Source: Amycolatopsis sp. NBC_01488
GTDB lineage: Bacteria; Actinomycetota; Actinomycetes; Mycobacteriales; Pseudonocardiaceae
DNA length: 64,000 nucleotides
Direction of reading: 5' to 3'
Assembly: GCF_036227105.1 (NCBI RefSeq)
Contig: NZ_CP109434.1
Location: 5,427,001-5,491,000, forward strand
Part shown: positions 40,664 to 48,781 of the stretch, piece after piece
Numbering within the stretch: the first letter of the stretch is position 1
How the letters are laid out: each line of letters starts with the position of its first letter
The notes under the pieces: generated by a model
The model's database searches: none
Told to the model about the DNA's origin: nothing
Seen by the model: the letters and a program-made list of their open reading frames with translations, nothing else
Made by a program: the position numbers and the translations under genes

Positions 40664-40846
40664 ATGAGCGAGCAGCAGCGCATCCACGCCCGTGACGACG
40701 AAGACGACGAACTCCCGAAGCTGCCCACCCCCGGCAAGCTGACCCACGACGTGCCCACCGCACCCGACCCGGACGTGAACCCGGGCGGGACCGAAGAGGT
40801 TCCGGCCCCGCCCGGGCGGGACGCCGTCAGCGACCTTCCACAGTGA
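40664..40846 (+). CDS. Small acidic protein of 60 residues
   Basis: MSEQQRIHARDDEDDELPKL opens a polar, Pro- and Asp-rich chain without hydrophobic core, probably disordered. No family recognised. It starts 40 bases after ppx and its end overlaps the convergent GH65 gene by 20 bases. The absence of a good ribosome site keeps confidence modest. Confidence 0.45.
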   Translation: MSEQQRIHARDDEDDELPKLPTPGKLTHDVPTAPDPDVNPGGTEEVPAPPGRDAVSDLPQ

Positions 40847-43232
40847 TCGGGTTGGCCGGCTCCGCGTACTGACGCACCTTCTCCGAATCACGCCGCATGG
40901 GCGCACGGCCCGGCGGCTGCTTCGGCGGGTCGCCCGCGTCGATCTTCGGGATCGCGAACCGCTGCGGCTCCACGGTGAGCGTGCTGCGCTCGCCGTGGTG
41001 CAGCACTTCGATCGGGTCGCCGTCCAGCACGTGGTAGGTCGCCTGGTCGCGGTCGATCTCCACCTGGAACCGGGTGCCGCGGAACATCAGGCGGAAGGTG
41101 ATCCGGTCCAGCTGCGGCGGCAGCCGCGGCGAGAACGCCAGCGTCCCGCCGTGGTCGCGCAGGCCGCCGAAGCCGGCCACCGCGCCCTGCCACGCTCCCG
41201 CCAGCGACGCCATGTGCAGACCGTTGCGGACGTTGTTGTGCACGTCGTGCAGGTCGGTCAGCGCGGCTTCGGCGAGGTAGTCGTAGGCCAGCTCCAGGTG
41301 CCCGACCTCGGCCGCGACCACCGCCTGCGTCCCCGCCGACAGCGACGAGTCCCGCACCGTGCGGGCCTCGTAGTAGGCGAAGTCGCGGGCTTTCTCCTCC
41401 AGGCTGAACGAGTCGCCGCACAGGTGCAGCGCCAGCACCAGGTCCGCCTGCTTGACGACCTGCTTGCGGTAGAGGTCGAAGTACGGGAAGTGCAGCAGCA
41501 GCGGGTAATGCGCGAGATCCGTGTGCTCGTAGTCCCACTCGTCGTGGTCGAGGAAGCCCTCCGACTGCGGGTGCACGCCGAGCTCTTCGTCGTAGGGCAG
41601 GTACATCGCCGCGGCGGCCGCGCGCCACGAGTCCAGCTCGACGGTGTCGACACCGAAGTGCGCCGCCACGTCCGGGTGCCGCTCGCACGACTCCGCGGCG
41701 GCCAGCAGGTTCCGCCGCGCCATCAGGTTCGTGTAGACGTTGTTGTCCGCCACCGCCGAGTACTCGTCGGGCCCGGTGACGCCGTCGATGCGGAACGCGC
41801 CGTGCCGGTCGTGGTGGCCCAGCGACGCCCACAGCCGCGCGGTTTCCAGCAGGAGCTCGGCGCCGTAGTCGCGCTCGAACTCCTCGTCGCCGGTCGCGTT
41901 CAGGTACCGCAGCACGGCGTCGGCGATGTCGGCGCTGACGTGGAACGCGGCCGTGCCCGCCGGCCAGTACGCCGAGCACTCGGCGCCGTTGATCGACCGC
42001 CACGGGAACGCCGCGCCGCGCAACCCCAGCTGGTGCGCGCGTTCCCGGGCTTTGTCCATTGTGGAGTGACGCCAGCGGAGGGCGTCGCGTGCCGCGTCCG
42101 GCATCGTGTAGGTGAGCACCGGCAGGACGAACGACTCGGTGTCCCAGAAGGCGTGCCCGTCGTAGCCCGGGCCGGTCAGGCCCTTGCCCGCGATCGCGCG
42201 GCTTTCGCCGCGGGCCCCGGCCTGCAGGAGGTGGAACAGCGCGAAGCGAACCGCTTGCTGCAGCTCGGGATCGCCCTCGACCTCGATGTCCGAGGTGGCC
42301 CAGAAGTCGTCGAGGAACTCGCGCTGCTCGGTGACCAGTCCCTTCCAGCCGGTCTGGCGCGCGCCCGCGAGCGCGGCCTCGACCTGCGACCGCAGCGCGG
42401 GCACCGAGCGCTGCGCGGACCAGCCGTAGGCGAGGAACTTGGTGATGCGCAGCCGCCCGCCCTTCGGCACGTCGACCGCGACGGTGAGCCGGGCGAGGTC
42501 CTCTTCGGCGTGGATGCGGGCGCGGATCCCGTCGTCCACCTCGATCTTGTGGTCCATCGCCGCGGCCATCCGCAGCCCGGAGCGGCGGGTCTGGTGCACC
42601 AGCACGGCGTTGTAGTCGGACGCGCGGTGGAACTCGCCGACCAGCGGCGACTCCAGCGCGGCGGCCACCCGCGGGTCGCTGGTGTCGGTCTCGATCGGCT
42701 CGTTGGCCAGCAGGTCGGACTGGACGACCAGCTGCAGGTCCTCGTCGAGCGGCTCGACCTCGTAGCGGATCGCGGCGATCGCGCGCTGGGTGAACGACAC
42801 CAGCCGCTCGGTGCGCACGCGGACCCGCCGTCCGGTCGGCGACGACCACTCGGTGCTCCGGCTCAGCGTGCCCTTGCGGAAGTCGAGCACCCGGTCGTGC
42901 TTGGTGGCGGCGCCGTAGCGCATGTCGAGCGGCTCGTCCTCGACGAGCAGCCGGATGATCTTGCCGTCGGTCACGTTGACGACGGTCTGGCCCTCTTCGG
43001 GGTAGCCGTAGCCCGCTTCGGCGTAGGGGAGCTCGTGCTGCTCGTAGAAGCCGTTGAGGTAGGTGCCGGGCAGCCCCCGCGGCTCGGCCTCCTCGAGCGT
43101 GCCGCGCAGCCCGATGTGCCCGTTCGACACGGCGAACGCCGACTCGGTGCGTTGCAGGGCGTCGACGTCCATGCCGCGCCACCGCAGCTCCCACGGCGCG
43201 CACTCGTAGCCGCGGGGTTCCTCTTCGGTCAT
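40827..43232 (-). CDS. Glycoside hydrolase family 65 phosphorylase (trehalose/maltose/kojibiose type)
   Basis: 801 residues: an N-terminal super-beta-sandwich domain (AVSNGHIGLRGTLEEAEPRG), a linker, the (alpha/alpha)6 barrel with FWDTESFVLPVL and the catalytic acid in DGVTGPDEYSAVADNN, the phosphate-site region HPQSEGFLDHDEWDYE with KQADLVLALHL, and a C-terminal beta domain. It phosphorolyses an alpha-glucoside to beta-glucose 1-phosphate. The gene next to it encodes beta-phosphoglucomutase, which completes the pathway to glucose 6-phosphate. The ATG at 43232 overlaps the upstream TGA by one base. Which disaccharide is used cannot be decided here. Confidence 0.92.
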   Translation of the reverse strand: MTEEEPRGYECAPWELRWRGMDVDALQRTESAFAVSNGHIGLRGTLEEAEPRGLPGTYLNGFYEQHELPYAEAGYGYPEEGQTVVNVTDGKIIRLLVEDEPLDMRYGAATKHDRVLDFRKGTLSRSTEWSSPTGRRVRVRTERLVSFTQRAIAAIRYEVEPLDEDLQLVVQSDLLANEPIETDTSDPRVAAALESPLVGEFHRASDYNAVLVHQTRRSGLRMAAAMDHKIEVDDGIRARIHAEEDLARLTVAVDVPKGGRLRITKFLAYGWSAQRSVPALRSQVEAALAGARQTGWKGLVTEQREFLDDFWATSDIEVEGDPELQQAVRFALFHLLQAGARGESRAIAGKGLTGPGYDGHAFWDTESFVLPVLTYTMPDAARDALRWRHSTMDKARERAHQLGLRGAAFPWRSINGAECSAYWPAGTAAFHVSADIADAVLRYLNATGDEEFERDYGAELLLETARLWASLGHHDRHGAFRIDGVTGPDEYSAVADNNVYTNLMARRNLLAAAESCERHPDVAAHFGVDTVELDSWRAAAAAMYLPYDEELGVHPQSEGFLDHDEWDYEHTDLAHYPLLLHFPYFDLYRKQVVKQADLVLALHLCGDSFSLEEKARDFAYYEARTVRDSSLSAGTQAVVAAEVGHLELAYDYLAEAALTDLHDVHNNVRNGLHMASLAGAWQGAVAGFGGLRDHGGTLAFSPRLPPQLDRITFRLMFRGTRFQVEIDRDQATYHVLDGDPIEVLHHGERSTLTVEPQRFAIPKIDAGDPPKQPPGRAPMRRDSEKVRQYAEPANPITVEGR

Positions 43233-43960
43233 CAATCCTCCAGGAGGTCGGCGAGGTCGTCGACGACGATGTCGGCCCCGTGGGCCCGCAGCTGGTCGGC
43301 CTGGTTCGCCCGGTTCACGCCCACGACGTACCCGAAGTGGCCGGCCTTCCCGGCCTGGACGCCGGACTGGGCGTCCTCGAACACGGCCGCGTGCGCGGGC
43401 TCGACGCCGAGCGCCGCGGCGCCGGCCAGGAACGAGTCGGGTGCGGGCTTGCCCTTGAGGTGCTGCTCGCGGATGACGAGGCCGTCGACGCGGGCCTCGA
43501 CGTACTTGCTCAGGTCACCGGCGTCGAGCACCTTCGCGCCGTTCGCGGACGACGTCACGACGGCGATCCGCAGACCGGCGGCCTTGACCGCGTCGAGGTA
43601 GCGGATCGAGCCGGGGTAGGGATTCACCCCGCGTTCGTCGATGATCTTCAGGACGAGCTCGTTCTTGCGGTTGCCGACGCCGTTGACGGTGGGGGCGTCC
43701 GGCGGGTCGTCGGGGGTGCCTTCGGGCAGCTCGATCCCGCGTGAGCGCAGGAATTCGCGGACGCCGTCGGCGCGCGGGCGGCCGTCCACATAGGTCGCGT
43801 AGTCCAGGTCGGTGAACTCGCGGAAGCCGGCGCCGTCGCGGGCGCGCAGGAACTCGTCGAAAGTCCGCTTCCAGGCTTCGCTGTGGAGAACGGCCGTACC
43901 GGTAAGCACCCCGTCGAGGTCGAACAGGCAGGCGGTGATGGTCTCGGGCAATCCCGTCAT
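43232..43960 (-). CDS. Beta-phosphoglucomutase family HAD hydrolase
   Basis: 242 residues. The HAD motif I CLFDLDGVLTGTAVLH has the two aspartates, a cap domain follows, motif II is VVTSSANG, the lysine lies in KGKPAPDSF, and motif IV in VFEDAQSGVQAG. It interconverts beta-glucose 1-phosphate and glucose 6-phosphate and is the natural partner of the GH65 phosphorylase encoded immediately downstream (TGATG overlap). Together they form a two-gene disaccharide phosphorolysis operon. Confidence 0.92.
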   Translation of the reverse strand: MTGLPETITACLFDLDGVLTGTAVLHSEAWKRTFDEFLRARDGAGFREFTDLDYATYVDGRPRADGVREFLRSRGIELPEGTPDDPPDAPTVNGVGNRKNELVLKIIDERGVNPYPGSIRYLDAVKAAGLRIAVVTSSANGAKVLDAGDLSKYVEARVDGLVIREQHLKGKPAPDSFLAGAAALGVEPAHAAVFEDAQSGVQAGKAGHFGYVVGVNRANQADQLRAHGADIVVDDLADLLED

Positions 43961-43969
43961 GCCCGCACG

Positions 43970-44338
43970 CTACCGGTCCCGGTCTTCGGGCGTGCGCGCT
44001 TGGGGGTGTGGCCGCACCCGATGGATGAGTTCGTGCACGGTGGCGTCGGCGAGCCGGTAGCGCACGACGCGTCCGGTGCGCTGCGTGGTGACCAGCCCGT
44101 GCGCCCGCAGCAGCCGCAGTGCTTGCGAAACCGCGGTGTCCGTCATGCCGGTGACCACGGCCAGGTCGGTGACGCTGATTTCGCGCGCGTAGTGGATCGA
44201 GACGAGCAACGCCAGCCGCGACGGGTCGGCGACCACGGAGAAGCGCTGGGCCCATTCGTCGATGACGGCGCGGTCGCCCAGCCCGTCGACCGCCGCCGCG
44301 ACGCGTTCCGGGTCGATCAGCTTGCGATCGGTGCTCAC
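43970..44338 (-). CDS. ArsR/SmtB-family regulator
   Basis: 122 residues. Winged HTH with FSVVADPSRLALLVSIHYA, EISVTDLAVVTGMTDTAVSQALRLL and TTQRTGRVVRYRLADATVHELIHRV. The last helix holds Asp and His residues (DATVHELIHRVRPHPQ) near the place of the alpha-5 metal site of SmtB/NmtR, but one expected His is Thr, so metal binding is uncertain. It lies nine bases upstream of the beta-phosphoglucomutase start on the same strand and could be the first gene of that operon. GTG 44338 is used. Confidence 0.82.
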   Translation of the reverse strand: MSTDRKLIDPERVAAAVDGLGDRAVIDEWAQRFSVVADPSRLALLVSIHYAREISVTDLAVVTGMTDTAVSQALRLLRAHGLVTTQRTGRVVRYRLADATVHELIHRVRPHPQARTPEDRDR

Positions 44339-44460
44339 CCCCGGATGATTCCACCCGGCTCGCGGCCGGACCACCGGTGGCCTCGGTCACGCGCGCTTGA
44401 CGACGGCGGGGCGCTGGGCGAAGCTGCGGTTAAGACAGTTGTCATAGTCGAGGAGCCGGG

Positions 44461-44961
44461 ATGACCGACGTCGAAGCGCAGGTCCGTTCGAAGACCATCA
44501 CCTGGCAGGACCCGCTGGAAACCGCCCGCCTCGGCGCCACCATGTCCGGGTTCGACTACCTGACCGCCGTCGCCGAGGGGCGCGTCCCCGGCCCGCCGAT
44601 CGCCGCGCACTTCGGGTTGCGCTGGGAACACATCGGCCACGGCGAGGTCGTCGCGGTCGCCGAGCCGGACGAGTCGCTGTACAACCCGATCGGGATGGTC
44701 CACGGCGGCGTCGCGGCCACGATGCTGGACTCGGTGGTCGGCTGCGCGGTGCACACGACGCTGCCGGCCGGCGTCGGCTACTCGTCGGTGGAGTTGAAGG
44801 TCAGCTACCTGCGCGCCATCCACGCCGGCCGCGGCGAAATCCGCGCGACCGGCCGCGTCGTGAAGGAGGGTTCGCGGATCGCCTTCGCCGAGGGGGAGAT
44901 CCGCGACGCCGAGGGCAACCTGCTGGCCACGGCGTCGGGGACCTGCGTGATCACGCGCTGA
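44461..44961 (+). CDS. PaaI-type hotdog thioesterase
   Basis: 166 residues with the hotdog fold and the PaaI signature NPIGMVHGGVAATMLDSVVG, then SSVELKVSYLRAI. It should hydrolyse acyl-CoA thioesters. The ATG follows GAGGAG by six bases. A short near-palindrome GACAGTTGTC (44434-44443) just upstream may be an operator for a TetR- or MarR-type protein. Its end overlaps the convergent SnoaL-like gene by 11 bases. Confidence 0.9.
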   Translation: MTDVEAQVRSKTITWQDPLETARLGATMSGFDYLTAVAEGRVPGPPIAAHFGLRWEHIGHGEVVAVAEPDESLYNPIGMVHGGVAATMLDSVVGCAVHTTLPAGVGYSSVELKVSYLRAIHAGRGEIRATGRVVKEGSRIAFAEGEIRDAEGNLLATASGTCVITR

Positions 44962-45271
44962 GGGGCTGCTTGACGTCCCAGTGCTCGACGACGAGACCGT
45001 CCTCGACGCGCAGGATGTCGACGACGGCGGTGCCGGTCACGTGCAGGTGCACCACGACGAGGTCGTCCTCGGCGACGACGTGCTTGATCTCCGCGGCCGC
45101 GCCGGCCAGTGGTGAGTTCTGGACGGCGTCGGCGAACGCTTCGCGACCGTTGGGCAAACCAGGGCTGTGGGTCACGAAATCGGGGTGCAGCGCGGCCTTC
45201 GCGGCGTCGAAGTCCTTGTGCACGAACAGGTTCTCGAGGCAGTCGAGGACGATCTTGCGGTTCTCGTTCAT
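44951..45271 (-). CDS. SnoaL-like / NTF2-fold protein
   Basis: 106 residues. MNENRKIVLDCLENLFVHKD, ALHPDFVTHSPG, VAEDDLVVVHLHVTGTA and the terminal VVEHWDVKQPL match the SnoaL-like polyketide-cyclase/ester-cyclase fold, a small alpha+beta barrel. Substrate unknown; such proteins are often orphan enzymes. ATG 45271 begins the fold. Confidence 0.85.
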   Translation of the reverse strand: MNENRKIVLDCLENLFVHKDFDAAKAALHPDFVTHSPGLPNGREAFADAVQNSPLAGAAAEIKHVVAEDDLVVVHLHVTGTAVVDILRVEDGLVVEHWDVKQPLSA

Positions 45272-45321
45272 GCGCTCATGGTCGGCTTCCGGCGCTTCGC
45301 GGTCGATTACGTCGCGGGTAA

Positions 45322-45798
45322 TCACCGGGGCGGGCGGACTCGCCGGGCACGGATCGCGCCGTCGCCGCCGAAGCGGCCGATGACGGCGGCCAGGAGGGCG
45401 CGGGCGTCCTCGACCCGCTCGGTGCCGAACTCGGCTTCCAGTTCACCCTGGAGTTCTTTTCTGAGGGTGCGAGTGGCTTCGACGGCGTTCCGCGCGTGCT
45501 CGGTGAGGTGCAGGAGCTTCGTGCGCGCGTCGCCGGGGTCGGGCTCGCGGCTGAGCAGTCCCCGGCGTTCGAGATCGGCGACGGCCTTCGACGCGGCTTG
45601 CTGGGTGACGCCCATGCGTTCGGCGAGTGCGGTGATGGACAGCGGCGCGGCCAGGACGTGCTGGATGACGACGCCGTCGTTGAACCTCAGGTCCCCCAGG
45701 TCCTGACCGGCGAGCCGCCGCTGGACCTCGTCGGTCATCGCCCAGCCCGCGAAGAGCGCGGTGAGCGAGAGGTCGAGGGTGCTAGGATGCACAACCAT
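45322..45798 (-). CDS. MarR-family regulator
   Basis: 158 residues with a complete MarR winged HTH: LSITALAERMGVTQQAASKAVADLERRGLLSREPDPGDARTK, landmarks ITALAERMGVTQQAASK and DPGDARTK. Its ATG (45798-45796) overlaps the ATG of the divergent PPOX gene by two bases inside the palindrome CACAACCATGGTTGTG, so it almost certainly binds there and controls both genes. A -10-like TAGATT on the minus strand (45812-45807) is eight bases before the ATG, implying a leaderless mRNA. Confidence 0.9.
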   Translation of the reverse strand: MVVHPSTLDLSLTALFAGWAMTDEVQRRLAGQDLGDLRFNDGVVIQHVLAAPLSITALAERMGVTQQAASKAVADLERRGLLSREPDPGDARTKLLHLTEHARNAVEATRTLRKELQGELEAEFGTERVEDARALLAAVIGRFGGDGAIRARRVRPPR

Positions 45799-45812
45799 GG
45801 TTGTGGAATCTA
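45783..45812. promoter_or_regulatory. Divergent leaderless promoters around a palindromic MarR operator that contains both start codons
   Basis: CACAACCATGGTTGTG (45790-45805) is a perfect 16-bp palindrome. The plus ATG (45797-45799) and minus ATG (45798-45796) overlap at its centre. TAGGAT (45783-45788) on plus and TAGATT (45812-45807) on minus are each eight bases from their ATG. A bound dimer would cover both transcription starts and both start codons. Confidence 0.8.
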
Positions 45813-46258
45813 GCAGAGTGCCGGCCGAGCTGGCCGGGGCGTTCGTCCGCGTGGCGCACCGGATCGTCTGGTGCACGCTGGTGACCGTCGACGGCCGGGG
45901 CCGGCCGCGCTCGCGGGTGGTCCACCCGATCTGGGAGCACGGCCCGCCCGGGTTGACGGGATGGCTGTTCACCCGCCCGACGCCGCTCAAGGTGGCGCAC
46001 CTGGCGGCGTCGCCGTACGTGTCGTGCTCGTACTGGGATCCGCAGCACGAGGTGGCGGTGGCGGAGTGCCGCGCGGAGTTCGCCGACGACGAGCCGACGC
46101 GCAGGTACTTGTGGGACCTGTTCGCGTCGGCTCCGGAACCGCTGGGCTACGACCCCAAGATCCTGGGCGGCGAGGACCACCGCGACCCGAAGATCACGGT
46201 GCTGAAGCTGACGCCGTGGCGGATCTCGACGGGCGGCGAAGCCTGGCGCGCGGCCTAA
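45797..46258 (+). CDS. Pyridoxamine-5'-phosphate-oxidase-like (PPOX/FDOR) split-barrel protein
   Basis: 153 residues. AHRIVWCTLVTVDGRGRPRSRVVHPIWE, TRPTPLKVAHLAASPYVSCSYWDP and the C-terminal KITVLKLTPWRIS (landmarks VTVDGRGRPRSRVVHP and ITVLKLTPWRI) fit the flavin- or F420-binding split barrel. It is divergent from and presumably repressed by the MarR protein. The substrate may be a redox-active or aromatic compound, but nothing in the sequence fixes it. Its TAA interlocks with the TAG of the convergent ROK gene. Confidence 0.85.
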   Translation: MVVESSRVPAELAGAFVRVAHRIVWCTLVTVDGRGRPRSRVVHPIWEHGPPGLTGWLFTRPTPLKVAHLAASPYVSCSYWDPQHEVAVAECRAEFADDEPTRRYLWDLFASAPEPLGYDPKILGGEDHRDPKITVLKLTPWRISTGGEAWRAA

Positions 46259-47454
46259 GCCGCGCCCACGCGGAGGTCGAAGACCAGCCCTTCGGCCGCC
46301 CGCAGCCCGACGCTGATCGCGCCGGTCAGCACCGCGTCCTCGCCCAGCTCGCCCTGGACCACCTTCGGCACCAGCGGCGTGAACGCCCGCAGCGCGCGGT
46401 CGAGCGGCTCCAGCAGCAGGTCCGCCGCCGTGCCCATGCCGCCGCCGAGGACGATCAGCTCCGGGTCGATCACCGCCGCCACCGACGCCACCGTGTACGC
46501 CAGCCGGTCCGCTTCCGCCTCCAGGGCACGGCGGGCCAGTTCGTCGCCCTCGCGGGCCAGGCGGAACACCTCGCGGGCCGACTTCGCCGTGCCCAGGCCG
46601 AGTTCCCGCGCGCCGCGGACCACCGACTGGGCCGCGGTCGCCTCTTCGAGGTGGCCGCGCGCGGGCGGGGAACCGGGGGAGTCGGCCGCGCGCGTGCGGC
46701 CGTACGGCAGGTAGCCGATCTCGCCCGCCGCGCCCGTCGCGCCGCGGAACACCCGGCCGTCGACCATCATGCCCATGCCGACGCCGGTGCCGATCGTGAT
46801 GCAGCCGAACACCGACGCCCCGCGCGCGGCGCCGCTCTCGCCTTCGCCGACCGCGGTCAGGTTGGCGTCGTTCTCCACCATCAGGTCCGGCCCCAGTGCG
46901 GCCTCGAGGTCGTCGATCAGCCCCGCGCGGCCCCACCCCGGCAGGTTCGGCGCGTGCCGGAAACAGCGCTTCTCCGGGTCGGCGACGCCGGGGGAGCCGA
47001 CCACGCGGACAACGATGTCGGCCTGCGTCAGCCGTGCTTCCGCGACCGTCGAAGCGGCGATCTTCCCGACCGCCGTCACCAGCGCCGCGCCCGAACGGGC
47101 CGTGTTGCGTTCGTCGCGGCGCGCCACGATCGCGCCGCCGAGGTCCGACACCGCGACGCGGATGTGCTCGCGCCCGATGTCGACGCCCAGCACGTACCCT
47201 GCGGTCGGGTCGGCCTCGTAGAGCACCGCCGAACGTCCGGTACCGGTGGACGTGTGCCCGGTCGGGCGCGCCAGCCCGGCGGCTTCCAGCGCCAGCAGCG
47301 CCTGGCTGACCGTCGGCTTCGACAGCCCGGTGTCCTTCGCCACCTGTGGCCGGGTCGCCGGCCCGCTGCGGCGCAGCAGGTCGAGCACCGCCCGCTGGTT
47401 GATCTTGCGCATCCCGGCGGGGGTCCCGACCGTTGGAGCTCCTACGCCGGCCAC
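46255..47454 (-). CDS. ROK-family transcriptional regulator
   Basis: 399 residues. The N-terminal winged HTH (NQRAVLDLLRRSGPATRPQVAKDTGLSKPTVSQ, landmarks ATRPQVAKDTGLSKPTVSQ) is joined to a ROK sugar-kinase-like domain with GVDIGREHIRVAV, VENDANLTAVGE, TIGTGVGMGMMVDG and GATGAAGEIGYLPYG. The usual ROK zinc motif (CxCGxxGCxE) after GEIGY is absent; RTRAADSPGSPPARGHLEE stands there. It should sense a sugar or derivative. No sugar-transport operon is adjacent. Confidence 0.9.
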   Translation of the reverse strand: MAGVGAPTVGTPAGMRKINQRAVLDLLRRSGPATRPQVAKDTGLSKPTVSQALLALEAAGLARPTGHTSTGTGRSAVLYEADPTAGYVLGVDIGREHIRVAVSDLGGAIVARRDERNTARSGAALVTAVGKIAASTVAEARLTQADIVVRVVGSPGVADPEKRCFRHAPNLPGWGRAGLIDDLEAALGPDLMVENDANLTAVGEGESGAARGASVFGCITIGTGVGMGMMVDGRVFRGATGAAGEIGYLPYGRTRAADSPGSPPARGHLEEATAAQSVVRGARELGLGTAKSAREVFRLAREGDELARRALEAEADRLAYTVASVAAVIDPELIVLGGGMGTAADLLLEPLDRALRAFTPLVPKVVQGELGEDAVLTGAISVGLRAAEGLVFDLRVGAA

Positions 47455-47554
47455 CCGTGCCCGCCTCCTGTCGTCCTCGTGCTTCCTGCCACGCTAGCCG
47501 CCCCGGCTGTGAATCCGCCGGAATACGCCCGCTCCGGGACCCGTTGACCGGGTC

Positions 47555-48295
47555 ATGAGCACTCCGGTACGCGGCCGGGTCCGCGTGGCACAAGGCGCGA
47601 AGCGGGTGCGCGTGTTCCTCGGCGGGCAGGTCGTCGCGGACACGGTGCACCCCCTTCTGGTGTGGGAAGTTCCCTACTACCCCACGTACTACTTCCCGCG
47701 CGCGAACGTCGTGAGCGGCCTGTTGACCCCCTCCGGCCGGACGTCGCACTCGCCCAGCCGCGGAGAAGGTGTTCTGTCGACGATAAAGGGTGGCCGAGCC
47801 GAGGTGGTGGACGGCGCGCTGGAATACCCGGATTCGCCCATCGAGGAGCTGCGCGGCCACGTCCGCTTCGAGTTCGGCGCGTTCGACTGGTTCGAAGAGG
47901 ACGAACAGATCTTCACGCACCCGCGCGACCCCGGCGTCCGCGTCGACGTCCTGCCGAGCTCACGCCACGTGCGGATCGAGGTCGACGGCGTCGCCGTCGC
48001 CGACACCGTCCGCCCGCACCTGCTGTTCGAGACCGGCCTGCCGACCCGCTACTACCTGCCCCGCGTCGACGTCCGGATGGACCTGCTCGAGAAGATCGGC
48101 ACCGTGACGCACTGCCCGTACAAGGGCGCGGCCGAGCACTTCGACGTGGCCGGGCACGAGGACCTCGCCTGGAGCTACCCGACGCCGCTGCCGGAGAGCA
48201 CCCGCGTCGCCGGCCTGGTGGCGTTCCTCGACGAGAAGGTCGACGTCTTCGTCGACGACGTCCGGCAGGAACGGCCGAAGACGAAGTTCGCCTGA
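47555..48295 (+). CDS. DUF427 protein, tandem domains
   Basis: 246 residues containing two DUF427 units: RVRVFLGGQVVADTVHPLLVWE with YYFPRANV, and HVRIEVDGVAVADTVRPHLLFETGLPTRYYLPR (landmarks VADTVRPHLLFE and THCPYKGAAEHF). The second unit has the full CPYKG motif, the first only a degenerate one. Family function is unknown; structures show a small beta-rich fold. ATG 47555 is used. Confidence 0.88.
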   Translation: MSTPVRGRVRVAQGAKRVRVFLGGQVVADTVHPLLVWEVPYYPTYYFPRANVVSGLLTPSGRTSHSPSRGEGVLSTIKGGRAEVVDGALEYPDSPIEELRGHVRFEFGAFDWFEEDEQIFTHPRDPGVRVDVLPSSRHVRIEVDGVAVADTVRPHLLFETGLPTRYYLPRVDVRMDLLEKIGTVTHCPYKGAAEHFDVAGHEDLAWSYPTPLPESTRVAGLVAFLDEKVDVFVDDVRQERPKTKFA

Positions 48296-48300
48296 GCGCC

Positions 48301-48594
48301 TCACGCGTCCGGCAGCCAGTTCCCGTGGAAGCCCGCGGGGACGCGCTGCGGGAGGTGGACGGTCGCCACGGGCGCCGCGGCGACGTTGCCGGCGTCGAGC
48401 ACGACGAGGTCGCTGCGGTCCTCCGCCGCGTCGTGGACGTAGGTGAGCAGCCAGCCTTCGCCGTGCTCCGCCGGGACGAACACCGCTTCGCCGGGAAGGT
48501 GCCGTTCGCCGAAGACGTGCTCGGCCGACGTGCCCGCGTGCAGGTCGTAGCGGCGCAGGACGTCGTGGCCGGTGACGTGCCCGAACCGCGCGTC
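48301..48594 (-). pseudogene. C-terminal fragment of a carotenoid oxygenase
   Basis: The minus frame reads ARFGHVTGHDVLRRYDLHAG, HLPGEAVFVPAEHGEGWLLT, YVHDAAEDRSDLVVLDAG, ATVHLPQRVPAGFHGNWLP and stop. This is the C-terminal end of the RPE65/carotenoid-cleavage oxygenase family, including the last iron-ligand His in GFHGNW. About 300 residues that should precede it are missing: upstream of about 48595 the sequence belongs to a different gene on the other strand. Confidence 0.78.
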
Positions 48595-48602
48595 GGCGCC
48601 GG

Positions 48603-48749
48603 TCCGATCGGCTGGCGGAGCTGGAGGCCTCGATCGACTGGGGCGACGACGACCCCTCGGTGTACGGCCGGCTGGTCCTCGAGTGGGGCAAGCGCTTCTC
48701 GGCGATGCAGCGCGAGTGGGCGGAATGGGCGGTCAAGCAGATCAAGTGA
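48603..48749 (+). pseudogene. C-terminal fragment of a PadR-like regulator
   Basis: From about 48603 the plus strand reads SDRLAELEASIDWGDDDPS, VYGRLVLEWGKRFSAMQREW and AEWAVKQIK, ending in TGA at 48747-48749. This matches the C-terminal coiled-coil dimerisation helix of PadR-type regulators (PadR or a near relative). No HTH precedes it; the sequence upstream is the carotenoid-oxygenase fragment on the opposite strand. It has no start codon of its own with a ribosome site. Confidence 0.65.
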
Positions 48750-48752
48750 GGA

Positions 48753-48772
48753 CCGTATAACGCCCTATACGG
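48753..48772 (+). terminator. Inverted repeat after the PadR fragment
   Basis: CCGTATA (48753-48759) and TATACGG (48766-48772) are perfect complements around ACGCCC. It could be the old terminator of the regulator gene or an operator-like site. It is AT-richer than its surroundings. Confidence 0.45.
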
Positions 48773-48781
48773 CGGCGCACT

